NCBI RefSeq assembly: GCF_025787225.1
Contig: NZ_CP090958.1
Span: 3,458,550 to 3,522,549 of the forward strand
DNA: 64,000 nt
Reading direction: 5' to 3'
Origin: Saxibacter everestensis
GTDB taxonomy: Bacteria; Actinomycetota; Actinomycetes; Actinomycetales; Brevibacteriaceae
Shown: piece after piece, positions 25,681 through 33,571 of the stretch
Layout: each line of letters starts with the position of its first letter
Position numbering within the stretch: the first letter of the stretch is position 1
The notes under the pieces: model-generated
The model's input: the letters and a program-made list of their open reading frames with translations, nothing else
Told to the model about the DNA's origin: nothing
Databases searched by the model: none
Translations under genes and position numbers: made by a program

Positions 25681-26543
25681 TAGCGGCCTCCTGTCACTAT
25701 GTCTTTGAACCGGACCACCCGGGTCCCGATGAACAGCACGATCAGGGTCACCAGCAGCAACACCATGCCAATCGCCGAACCGGTGCCGAACTCGATTTGT
25801 TGTTCGACCTGGTTCACCACCAGCTCGGAGAGCATGGCGTTGTCCGGCGCCCCGAGCAGAGCCGGCGTGACGTAGTAGCCCAGCGACATCACGAATACGA
25901 TCAGGCAACCGGAAACGATGCCCGGCGTCGTCAGCGGCATGAACACAGTCCGGAAGGCCAGGGGGTTATTGGCGCCGAGGCTGCGAGCGGCCGGCATAAG
26001 ATTCGGCGGCACCCGGCGCATCGAGGCGTAGATCGGGAACACCATGAATGGCAGCAGCGAATGCGTCATCCCGATCGCGACTCCGAGCGTGTTCCGCATC
26101 AGCGCCAATGGTGACTCGATGATTCCCAGATTCAGCAGGGCCGAGTTGATGATGCCGGTTTGCTGCAACCACACCGTCCAGGCGTAGGTGCGCACCAGGA
26201 GACTGGTGAAGAACGGCAACATGACGAGGAGCGTGAGTACCCCGGCCATTCTCGGCGTCGCCCGATACATCAGGTACGCGTACGGATAGGCGATCAGCAG
26301 TGCGACGACAGTCACGATTATCGCGGTTGTGAAGGTGGTCAGCAGCGATCTGAGGTAAATCGGATCGCTGAGGAAGATGCCGTAGTTTTCCGGACCAGGA
26401 TCGGTCAGCGAGCGGACCGCGGTCTGAATGAATGGCAGCAGGAACAGCGCGGCCATAAAGATCAGCGCTGGCCAGATCAGCACATTCCAGCTGGCGTGCC
26501 CTTCAAGCACCTGTTTTCTCGTGGTGTTTGCGCCACTGCTCAT
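25680..26543 (-). CDS. ABC transporter permease, PotB-type
   Basis: A 287-residue membrane protein with six helices. The coupling-loop motif Ala-Ala-Arg-Ser-Leu-Gly-Ala-Asn is near residue 195, followed by the Pro-Leu-Thr-Thr-Pro-Gly segment of this family. The ATG at 26543 overlaps the stop of the binding-protein gene (ATGA); a 20-residue extension upstream is the tail of that gene in another frame. It pairs with the PotC-type permease. Confidence 0.92.
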   Translation of the reverse strand: MSSGANTTRKQVLEGHASWNVLIWPALIFMAALFLLPFIQTAVRSLTDPGPENYGIFLSDPIYLRSLLTTFTTAIIVTVVALLIAYPYAYLMYRATPRMAGVLTLLVMLPFFTSLLVRTYAWTVWLQQTGIINSALLNLGIIESPLALMRNTLGVAIGMTHSLLPFMVFPIYASMRRVPPNLMPAARSLGANNPLAFRTVFMPLTTPGIVSGCLIVFVMSLGYYVTPALLGAPDNAMLSELVVNQVEQQIEFGTGSAIGMVLLLVTLIVLFIGTRVVRFKDIVTGGR

Positions 26544-27637
26544 GCCGTCCTCACCCAATTCTGCCATCTGGAATCCACTTCGGCTCGGTGCGCATTGAGC
26601 CACTCGTTATCGAAATTGATGCCGATGTCCAGGTAGCTGGTCGGCAGGTGATCGATCATCGCCTTATTGATGAACTTCAATGACTCCTGGTTGGTCGGCC
26701 CATAAGGAATCGCCTCTGTCAGCTTGGCGTTGTTCTCTGCCGAGAGACAGAACTTAGCCAGTTCCATCGCGTACTCGACGTTTGCGCCTCGCGGAACGAC
26801 GAGAGAATCGGCCTGAATGAAGTGCTGATTCCACTGGATCTCGATCGGCGCACCCTCCTTTTGCAGGTTGTACACCCGGCCATTCCACACCTGGGTCATG
26901 CTCACTTCGCCGTCGGCGATCAGCTGCGCCGACTGCGCTCCGGAGGTCCAGAACACCGTGTTGTCCTTGATCGTGTCCAGCTTGGCGAAGGCCCGGTCGA
27001 AATCGAGCGGATACAGATCCTCCGGTGCGACGCCGTCCGCGGTGAGTGCAATCTCGAGCACGGCACCGGAAGGAAAGTTCCGTAGTCCGCGTCGTCCGGG
27101 GAACTTGTCCAGGTCGAAGAAGTCGGCCCATCCCTCGGGCTTCCTCCCTTCGAACTTGTCGGTGCGGAAGGCCAGCACATTCGAGAACATCGTGTGGCCG
27201 ACGATCGATTCGTGGGTGTAATCCGGCATCAACTGCTCAAGTGGCAACCCCCGGCCGGTGAAGTCGACGAGAAAGTCCCGGTCGCTGCCGTAGCCGAAGT
27301 CACCCGTGGCGGTCATCAGGTCCCACAGCACGTTCTCACTGCCGACCATCGCCTTGAGCCGGGCGTAACTCTTGGGCACGTCCTCGGTGACCCGCAGTTC
27401 CGGGTGGAGCCTTTGGAAAGGCGTCAGCCAAAAATCCCGTTGAGCCTTCTGGTATTCGCCTCCGTCGGAGACAAATACCACGGCATTCTCCCGCTGGGTG
27501 CCAAAAGTCGATGCGCAGCCGCCTAATGCCAGTGTGCCGGCTCCGGCCGCGCCCGCCGCCCCCGCGAATTTAAGGAACTGGCGCCGGTCGAAAGCTCGAT
27601 TATGCTGTGCACGCCGGTTGTCGAATTGACGATTCAC
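26540..27637 (-). CDS. ABC transporter substrate-binding lipoprotein (PotD-type)
   Basis: A 365-residue extracellular solute-binding protein. Its N-terminus has an Asp-Arg-Arg-Gln-Phe-Leu-Lys-Phe twin-arginine (Tat) motif, an alanine-rich hydrophobic stretch, and a lipobox Leu-Gly-Gly-Cys (Cys near residue 42), so it is exported folded and lipid-anchored. The rest has the pattern of spermidine/putrescine-binding proteins. The substrate is probably an amine or N-methylated amino acid, given the flavin oxidase gene that overlaps its start by 4 bases. Confidence 0.92.
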   Translation of the reverse strand: MNRQFDNRRAQHNRAFDRRQFLKFAGAAGAAGAGTLALGGCASTFGTQRENAVVFVSDGGEYQKAQRDFWLTPFQRLHPELRVTEDVPKSYARLKAMVGSENVLWDLMTATGDFGYGSDRDFLVDFTGRGLPLEQLMPDYTHESIVGHTMFSNVLAFRTDKFEGRKPEGWADFFDLDKFPGRRGLRNFPSGAVLEIALTADGVAPEDLYPLDFDRAFAKLDTIKDNTVFWTSGAQSAQLIADGEVSMTQVWNGRVYNLQKEGAPIEIQWNQHFIQADSLVVPRGANVEYAMELAKFCLSAENNAKLTEAIPYGPTNQESLKFINKAMIDHLPTSYLDIGINFDNEWLNAHRAEVDSRWQNWVRTA

Positions 27638-28755
27638 AGCTCCCCCTCGTGATTTAAGAAGTCGATGTCCAGCCCGGTTTTTCCGTCGATGGCCAGTTCA
27701 GCGCCGATCTCTCCGATCGCCGGACTCATTTTGAAGCCATGACCGGAAAACCCGGCAAGCACCACGACATTTCCCATGTCCGGATGTTCGCCGATCCACT
27801 CGTGGCGGTCGGGCGTGTACGTCTCGATATACGTCTCCGTTCGCATCGGATAAGGGTTGAGCCCTGGCATGTAACGGGCGATGACGCGTTCGAATGGGGC
27901 CAGCTCGTCTGGACGCGCGATCCGCTCGACCTCATCGGGCCGGTCGGCCGGGAGGTGGTCTTCATAACCTACTCCGAGCTTCATCGCGGTGCGATCGGGC
28001 ACCGGAAGCCCGTAACAGTAGGTCGGGGCAGTGCGGATGAACGGCACCACCGTCTTGAGGTATTCCGCGTCCCGGCCGAAGTACCAGGCGGAGATCAACC
28101 GCCTGACCGTGATCAGCGATTCGAACCGGGGCAGCAGCTGGTTGATCCAGCCACCGGCCGCAACGACGACTCGATCGAAGTCGAACCGTCCGGCATCGGT
28201 CACCACGGTGACCCCGCCGTGCGTCTCGTTGATCTCCCGCACCTTGCTGCCCCGGTTGATCGTCGCACCGTTTTGTTCGGCGAGATCGGCAGCGGTCGCG
28301 ACGGTGAGTTCCGGTCGAATCGAGCCCCCAGTGCGATCCCAGATCGCAATGTCGCCCGGATCCACCTCGAACTGCGGATGCCTGGCACGCAGCTCAGCAC
28401 GGTCGAGCACTTCATAGGGCTTTCCGGACTGATGAGCGGCGACAAGCGCGGTCTGCATCTGAGTATGAGCCGGAGAGCCCATCACCAGGGCACCGGATAT
28501 CACCCGGAGTTCGCGGCCGGAAACACCTTGCAGGTCGTCCCAGATTTCACTGGCCCGCGCGACTATCGGGGCGTATCGAAGGTCTTCGAGTTCAATGTTG
28601 CGGAAGAGCCGGGTCTCTCCGCCGGCGGCACCCCGCGAATGGCCGGGGAAGTATGTCTCGAACCCGGTGGCATCGACACCGCGCTTGCTCAGCTGCCAGA
28701 GCACCTGCGAGCCCATGGTGCCAAGCCCTACGACGCCGACCTTCAGTCGCCCCAT
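27634..28755 (-). CDS. Sarcosine oxidase/N-methyl-amino-acid oxidase-like flavoenzyme
   Basis: A 373-residue FAD-dependent oxidase or dehydrogenase of the MSOX/MTOX (SolA) type. Residues about 5-20 form the FAD-binding Gly-Leu-Gly-Thr-Met-Gly motif, and His-Ser-Arg-Gly-Ala-Ala-Gly-Gly-Glu-Thr-Arg is near residue 45, as in sarcosine oxidase. Near the C-terminus Gly-Phe-Ser-Gly-His-Gly-Phe-Lys carries the conserved Lys. The cysteine that binds FAD covalently in monomeric sarcosine oxidase appears to be Tyr here (region Glu-Thr-Tyr-Ile-Glu-Thr-Tyr-Thr-Pro-Asp), so FAD is probably held noncovalently. It heads the ABC-transporter operon and likely oxidises the transported amine. Confidence 0.88.
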   Translation of the reverse strand: MGRLKVGVVGLGTMGSQVLWQLSKRGVDATGFETYFPGHSRGAAGGETRLFRNIELEDLRYAPIVARASEIWDDLQGVSGRELRVISGALVMGSPAHTQMQTALVAAHQSGKPYEVLDRAELRARHPQFEVDPGDIAIWDRTGGSIRPELTVATAADLAEQNGATINRGSKVREINETHGGVTVVTDAGRFDFDRVVVAAGGWINQLLPRFESLITVRRLISAWYFGRDAEYLKTVVPFIRTAPTYCYGLPVPDRTAMKLGVGYEDHLPADRPDEVERIARPDELAPFERVIARYMPGLNPYPMRTETYIETYTPDRHEWIGEHPDMGNVVVLAGFSGHGFKMSPAIGEIGAELAIDGKTGLDIDFLNHEGEL

Positions 28756-28819
28756 CCGCCAATCCTCCTCGAACTGTAGTTATTGCTTGTGCTACCTCTA
28801 TGGCATCAGCCGCTTTGTG

Positions 28820-28833
28820 AACTGTCAACAGTT
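28820..28833. promoter_or_regulatory. Palindromic operator, copy 1
   Basis: AACTGTCAACAGTT (6-base arms, 2-base centre) lies 65 bases upstream of the oxidase-ABC operon start. The same 14-base sequence occurs at 30917-30930 upstream of the next gene. It contains GT-N2-AC, the GntR-family consensus, so the GntR/FCD protein at 21302-21976 is the natural candidate. Confidence 0.7.
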
Positions 28834-28875
28834 TTCATAAAGAAAGTGTGATTCAGACCACCTAACACCCGGAAG

Positions 28876-30870
28876 CTATTCGCCGAAGCCGGCGAGCGCG
28901 CCTTCGCTGATCGCAGTGCGCATCAGACGCGGCGCCTTCGCGTCGCCGATCACCTCGACGAACGGGCCGGATTCCAAGCCGTCGGACGCCGGGCATTTCA
29001 GGCCTCGAAAGATCTCGTCTTGAGCCTCGCGATATCCGACGAACACCACGAGGTCCATGTCATCCAATGACCGAGCCATACCCGACCATCGATGCCGCAG
29101 TTCGGGCGCGGCTGTGCATCGCTCGTCGAGCTCCATATCGGTCAGGACGTCGACGTCGTTGCGGGCGAAGCCACGCAGTATCGGTGGCTTGTTCGGCAGT
29201 TCCAGATTTTCGAGCGGCGCCGTCTGCGGGCATGCCAGGATCACTTCTGCGGCCGTCGACGCCGCCAGGTAGTTCGCCACCCGGCCGCCTCGCCCGTAGC
29301 CCTCGGAGTCAAATACAATGATCCTGCCTTCGGCGGGGATGACGGCCTGCCCGGTCCAGACATCCACATCGGTACACAATCGCGAGTCCGGGGACGAGAG
29401 GTGCCATGGCAAGACCGCACGAGCGCCGGTGGCGACTATCACCCGGTCGTAATCCTTGGCGAGGGCCTGAGCATCTGTGATATTCGCGTTGTACCGCAAG
29501 TTGACTCCGAGCCTGGCGAGCTCACGAACGGACCAGTCGACATGCCTGGCGAGATTGGGGCGCTGTGGGTCCAATGCAGCAATTTTCACCTGTCCACCGG
29601 CCCGATCCGATCTCTCCAGGACATCCACCGAGTGCCCGCGGGCCGCCGCTACCCGGGCCGCTTCAAGTCCGGCCGGTCCGGCGCCTATCACCAGCACACG
29701 CTTTGGCTCGAGGACATCAGGCGGGTCCTGCAGGTAGCCGAGTTCGATCGCGGGATTGACTGTGCACGCCAGGTTCTGATGCAGAGTGACCCGCCGACAT
29801 CCCTCGTTGATCGAGATGCATGGGCGGCTGAGCTCACCGCGATTGGTTAGTGCGTTCTTTGGTAGATCGGGATCGGCGATGATGGCTCTCGTCATCGCCA
29901 CCAGATCGGCATCTCCGTCGGTTAGCACCTGCTCGGCCCGCTCGGCGGTCAGTATCCGGCCGGCGACTACCACCGGCACGTCGACGACCTGCTTGATCGT
30001 GCGCGAGTGCCGGACATAGCAGGCCTCGTCGTACGCCTCCGTCGGCACCGTTCCCGCTGCGGCGTCCGGCGACACGCCACTACCCCCGCTCACACTGAAC
30101 AGGTCGATGCACTCAAGCCCGTTCAGGTATTTCGCAATCGCAACCATGTCCTCCGGACTGAGGCCCAACTGATCGGTCTGGGTGTCGCCACTCAACCGGA
30201 AGCTGATGATGAAGTCCTCGGCGACGGCGGATCGCACCGCGTGGACCACTGTGGTCGCGAAGCGCATCCGGTTTTCGAACGATCCACCGTATTCGTCCTC
30301 TCGTCGATTGAAGACAGGGCTCCAGAAAAGTTCCATCAGGTGGCTGCCCAGGCCGGTGAGTTCGATCCCGTCGAACCCGGAGCGCTGCAGGCGGATGGCG
30401 GCCGCCACGTAGTCTTCGACAATCCCGCGGATGTCCTCGGCATCGAGCACGTGCGGTGTTCCGAGACGGTTCAATGCCGGACGCGGTGACGGCGACTGGA
30501 GATAAGGGTTGGCGCCGGAAGGAAACTCGCGGACGCTGCGGTGCGACGCCTGGGCAATCAACAATGTCGGGTATTCGTGCACCCGCCGGGCCAGCTCGGC
30601 GAGCCGGCCATCGTTCTCCGGGTCCCACAAGCTGATGTTGTGCGAATTGTCCGCCTGCCGGCTCACGGTCCCCGAGCCGAAGACGAACATCAGGCCGACA
30701 CCGCCGGCGGCACGGCGGGCGTGATAGTCGATCAGATGCGGTGTGAGCAACCCGCCGTCGGCCAGATGCTCGGCGTGCGCCGTGGTCACAAAGCGGTTGA
30801 TGGTGCTGGATGTCCTGATTGCGAGCGGCTCGGCCAGCAGGCCGAGCGCACCCCGAGTGAACTGCCCCAT
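28876..30870 (-). CDS. Old yellow enzyme-type NADH:flavin oxidoreductase with FAD/NAD domain
   Basis: A 664-residue flavoprotein of the 2,4-dienoyl-CoA reductase/trimethylamine dehydrogenase/N-methylproline demethylase family. The FMN barrel is in residues about 1-340 and the FAD/NAD domain about 385-664, where Val-Ile-Gly-Ala-Gly-Pro-Ala-Gly-Leu-Glu is the dinucleotide motif. The iron-sulfur cysteine pattern is altered: Cys-Ile-Ser-Ile-Asn-Glu-Gly-Cys, where the second cysteine of the usual Cys-X2-Cys-X3-Cys is Ile; the fourth Cys (Ala-Cys-Thr-Val-Asn-Pro) is kept. It probably demethylates or oxidises an N-methylated compound. The operator shared with the oxidase-ABC operon supports a common pathway. 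Confidence 0.88.
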   Translation of the reverse strand: MGQFTRGALGLLAEPLAIRTSSTINRFVTTAHAEHLADGGLLTPHLIDYHARRAAGGVGLMFVFGSGTVSRQADNSHNISLWDPENDGRLAELARRVHEYPTLLIAQASHRSVREFPSGANPYLQSPSPRPALNRLGTPHVLDAEDIRGIVEDYVAAAIRLQRSGFDGIELTGLGSHLMELFWSPVFNRREDEYGGSFENRMRFATTVVHAVRSAVAEDFIISFRLSGDTQTDQLGLSPEDMVAIAKYLNGLECIDLFSVSGGSGVSPDAAAGTVPTEAYDEACYVRHSRTIKQVVDVPVVVAGRILTAERAEQVLTDGDADLVAMTRAIIADPDLPKNALTNRGELSRPCISINEGCRRVTLHQNLACTVNPAIELGYLQDPPDVLEPKRVLVIGAGPAGLEAARVAAARGHSVDVLERSDRAGGQVKIAALDPQRPNLARHVDWSVRELARLGVNLRYNANITDAQALAKDYDRVIVATGARAVLPWHLSSPDSRLCTDVDVWTGQAVIPAEGRIIVFDSEGYGRGGRVANYLAASTAAEVILACPQTAPLENLELPNKPPILRGFARNDVDVLTDMELDERCTAAPELRHRWSGMARSLDDMDLVVFVGYREAQDEIFRGLKCPASDGLESGPFVEVIGDAKAPRLMRTAISEGALAGFGE

Positions 30871-30916
30871 TGCCGTCCTTTCGGTCGTCTGGGTTCATCC
30901 CACCATCGTCCAGAGT

Positions 30917-30930
30917 AACTGTCAACAGTT
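30917..30930. promoter_or_regulatory. Palindromic operator, copy 2
   Basis: The exact 14-base AACTGTCAACAGTT seen at 28820, here 46 bases upstream of the old yellow enzyme-type gene. Two identical copies in front of two adjacent transcription units strongly suggest one shared regulator. Confidence 0.7.
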
Positions 30931-31041
30931 GGCAGCATCTCCAATGGTCAAGGCGGGGCTGCGCCAGTGGCTTCGACCGAGCAGAATCACTGTCGGTGCC
31001 GGGTGCCATGATTCGACGCAAAGACCAAATTTGGAGGAGAA

Positions 31042-31515
31042 ATGTGCGACATTTGCAATGGCATGATCCTGGCGGAATCTGACCGAAACATGCGCGACAT
31101 GGTCGCCCGCTTCGGCGTCGCGATCCAAAGTATCTATGACGATGATCCGCCCTTCGCTTACACCGTTGGACTGACGCTGCGCAAGCATCCGGAGATCGCG
31201 ATCATCGGTCTCAGCATGCAGCGATCGTTTCCCATCCTTAACGAAATGGCCGAGTGGGTGCTGGGCCACGGACACGTCGTCGAAGCGGGCATGACGTGTC
31301 GTGTTCAGGGCCTTGACTTCGAGTTCGTCGACGTCATCGCCCGCTCCGAGTGTTTTCTGACGGCACACCGCTTCTACGGCAAACGCGTCAATGGACTGCA
31401 GGCGATCTGGACCGACCCGCATGAAGACGCACACCATCGCGCCGGCCGCGCCAATCCGTTGCGCCAACCGTTCCTAGGGATTCCGGCCGCCTGGAGGCAG
31501 ACCGCCGACAGGTGA
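31042..31515 (+). CDS. DUF4262-domain protein
   Basis: A 157-residue soluble protein. It begins Met-Cys-Asp-Ile-Cys (a Cys-X2-Cys-like pair) and then has Phe-Ala-Tyr-Thr-Val-Gly-Leu, the hallmark of DUF4262, and a Tyr-Gly-Lys near residue 113. GGAGGAG precedes the ATG by a short distance. Function unknown. It stands alone between the flavoprotein gene (divergent) and a LysR gene (convergent). Confidence 0.85.
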   Translation: MCDICNGMILAESDRNMRDMVARFGVAIQSIYDDDPPFAYTVGLTLRKHPEIAIIGLSMQRSFPILNEMAEWVLGHGHVVEAGMTCRVQGLDFEFVDVIARSECFLTAHRFYGKRVNGLQAIWTDPHEDAHHRAGRANPLRQPFLGIPAAWRQTADR

Positions 31516-31542
31516 AGCTGGCAGAGTTGCGATCGTTGGTGA

Positions 31543-32451
31543 TCAGGGGGTGCCGATTTCCTTCGCCAGCCGAACCAGGTCCCCGGCAGGACCAGCCAGC
31601 CGATGCGGAGCCGGCCACGCCGCGCGCAGCCGGCGCTCGAGGTTGAGTCCGTCAACGGACACCGCCCGCAGTTCGCCGGAGCGCAGCGCGGAATCCACCG
31701 CGAGAGTACTCAGAACAGCCGGTGCCATGCCGGAGCTCACGCTCACCCGTACAGCCGCGTTACTGCCGAGTTCCAACGTGGGCGGCACAGGATCGAAACC
31801 GCGCAGCGCCCTGTCCAGCACCGTCCGCGTGCCCGAACCAGCCTCCCGCACGACGAGCGGCGTCGAGGCCAGTTCTTCTATCCGGACCGGGCGTCGTCGA
31901 CCCGCCCAGGGGTGGCTCGCGCCAACCACCACTACGAGCCTGTCCCGAGCCACCGTGACGCTGCGCAATCCGGACGGCACCCCCGGCGACTCGACGAACC
32001 CGAGTTCGCAATCACCGTCGGCCAACCGTTCGAACACCTCGGAAGAGTTGCACACGGTTAACTTGATCTTCAGCTCCGGCTGCTCGCGACGCAGTTCTGC
32101 CAGCCAGGCGGGCATCAGGTACTCCGCGACGGTCATGCTTGCGGCAATCCGGAGCTGGGAATTGTGTTGCGCGCCAAGCGACTCTGCCCCGAGCAAGAGA
32201 TGGCCGGCGGCCTCGAGCACCGCTCGAGCCCAATCGACGACTGTCGCACCCTCCGGCGTGACAGTTGAACCACGCGGCGTCCGTCGCAAGAGCACAATGC
32301 CCAGCGACCGCTCCAACCCTTTGATCGCCCGACTCGCGTTTGGCTGAGCCATTCCAAGAGCCCGAGCCCCGGAACCCAGACTGCCATGCTCCGCTACGGC
32401 AACCAACAGCTCAAGTGTGGACAGATCCGGCCAGGGCATCGATGCGGTCAT
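31543..32451 (-). CDS. LysR-type regulator of the adjacent exporter
   Basis: A 302-residue LysR protein. Its winged helix is in residues about 8-67 (Leu-Glu-Leu-Leu-Val-Ala-Val-Ala-Glu, Gly-Ala-Arg-Ala-Leu-Gly-Met-Ala-Gln-Pro-Asn-Ala-Ser-Arg-Ala) and the co-inducer domain follows. The ATG at 32451 is chosen because it starts the family N-terminus; a long upstream extension is rejected. It is divergent from the YeiH-type transporter gene, and a LysR-style T-N11-A box overlaps its start. Members of this subgroup (CysB-like/YeiE) often control sulfur or nitrite metabolism, but that is only a family hint. Confidence 0.88.
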   Translation of the reverse strand: MTASMPWPDLSTLELLVAVAEHGSLGSGARALGMAQPNASRAIKGLERSLGIVLLRRTPRGSTVTPEGATVVDWARAVLEAAGHLLLGAESLGAQHNSQLRIAASMTVAEYLMPAWLAELRREQPELKIKLTVCNSSEVFERLADGDCELGFVESPGVPSGLRSVTVARDRLVVVVGASHPWAGRRRPVRIEELASTPLVVREAGSGTRTVLDRALRGFDPVPPTLELGSNAAVRVSVSSGMAPAVLSTLAVDSALRSGELRAVSVDGLNLERRLRAAWPAPHRLAGPAGDLVRLAKEIGTP

Positions 32452-32464
32452 ATCAATACGATAT
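32450..32464. promoter_or_regulatory. LysR box between LysR and YeiH-type genes
   Basis: ATATC and GATAT are perfect arms around a 5-base centre (ATATCAATACGATAT), overlapping the LysR start codon and 58 bases upstream of the transporter start. This is the T-N11-A form expected for a LysR autoregulatory site. Confidence 0.6.
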
Positions 32465-32521
32465 GAGCCGATGCGATATTGCCCGCTACTGCCCCGGCAA
32501 CAGTGCTGCGAGCGTGGAGGT

Positions 32522-33547
32522 ATGAGCCGTGAAGCCCGCACCAGCCCCGTGGACAGTCCATCGCGGAACGAGAGTTGGGCGGTGTTGCCCGGACTAGCGG
32601 CCTGCGCTGCCGCGGTCGGCATCGCGCTGTTTGTCGGGCACTTCCTGCCTACAGTTTCGACGCTGCTCATCGCGATAGTGCTCGGCGTGGTGATGCGCAA
32701 CGCCTTTCCCGTGCCCAGCTCACTGGAGAGCGGCTTAACCGTCGCCGCAAAGAAGCTGCTCCGGCTTGGCGTCGTGCTACTTGGCCTTCAGGTGTCACTT
32801 CATGAAATTGCCGGCCTCGGCGCCGGAATGATCGGCGTCGTGATCGCGGTTGTCGGCCTTGGCATCGTCTTCACCCTGCTGATCGGACGACTGCTAGGCA
32901 TTGGCTTCACATCCCGTCTGTTGATCGGCTGCGGGTTCTCTATCTGCGGTGCGGCGGCAGTGGCCGCCGTGGACGGCGTGGTCGAGGCAGAGGAAGAAGA
33001 GGTGGTAACCAGCGTTGCGCTCGTGGTCATCTTCGGCACCCTGATGATTCCGCTTGTCCCCCTGGCCGGCGAACTTCTTGGACTGAGCAACACCCAGACC
33101 GGCCTCTGGGCCGGTGCTTCGATTCACGAAGTGGCACAGGTCGTTGCCGCCGGAGGGGCGGTCGGCAGCGCAGCCCTCGGGCTGGCCGTCGTGGTCAAAC
33201 TGGCCCGCGTGATGATGCTTGCCCCGGTAATGGCGATAGTCGGTTGGCGGCAACGCCGGCTCAACACGGCGTCGGCCGGAGGCAAGCGACCACCGTTGAT
33301 CCCGCTATTCGTGCTCGGGTTCATCGCGATGTCACTACTGCGAACAACCGGGCTGCTGTCCGACCCCGTGCTCGATGGCGGCAGAATCGCCCAGACCGCA
33401 TTGCTCTCCGCCGCAATGTTCGCCCTCGGCGCCGGCGTGCACATTTCCGTGATCAGGCGGGTCGGGCTGAGGCCATTCCTGCTAGCAGCGTTCAGCACCA
33501 TATTCGTTGCCGCGGTCGGGCTATGCGGGGTCCTGCTCGTGGCGTAG
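32522..33547 (+). CDS. YeiH-family (putative sulfate export) membrane protein
   Basis: A 341-residue membrane protein with about nine to ten helices. Evidence is the Leu-Leu-Gly-Leu-Gln-Val-Ser-Leu segment, the Gly-Cys-Gly-Phe-Ser-Ile-Cys-Gly-Ala-Ala-Ala turn typical of the family, and Ser-Ile-His-Glu-Val-Ala-Gln-Val-Val in the middle. The ATG at 32522 lies only one base after GGAGG, which is unusually close, so translation may start slightly elsewhere; upstream in-frame starts have no ribosome site. The family is named for a putative sulfate exporter. The substrate is uncertain. Confidence 0.82.
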   Translation: MSREARTSPVDSPSRNESWAVLPGLAACAAAVGIALFVGHFLPTVSTLLIAIVLGVVMRNAFPVPSSLESGLTVAAKKLLRLGVVLLGLQVSLHEIAGLGAGMIGVVIAVVGLGIVFTLLIGRLLGIGFTSRLLIGCGFSICGAAAVAAVDGVVEAEEEEVVTSVALVVIFGTLMIPLVPLAGELLGLSNTQTGLWAGASIHEVAQVVAAGGAVGSAALGLAVVVKLARVMMLAPVMAIVGWRQRRLNTASAGGKRPPLIPLFVLGFIAMSLLRTTGLLSDPVLDGGRIAQTALLSAAMFALGAGVHISVIRRVGLRPFLLAAFSTIFVAAVGLCGVLLVA

Positions 33548-33571
33548 TTCGCCAGCCGCTGCCGTCAGCAC

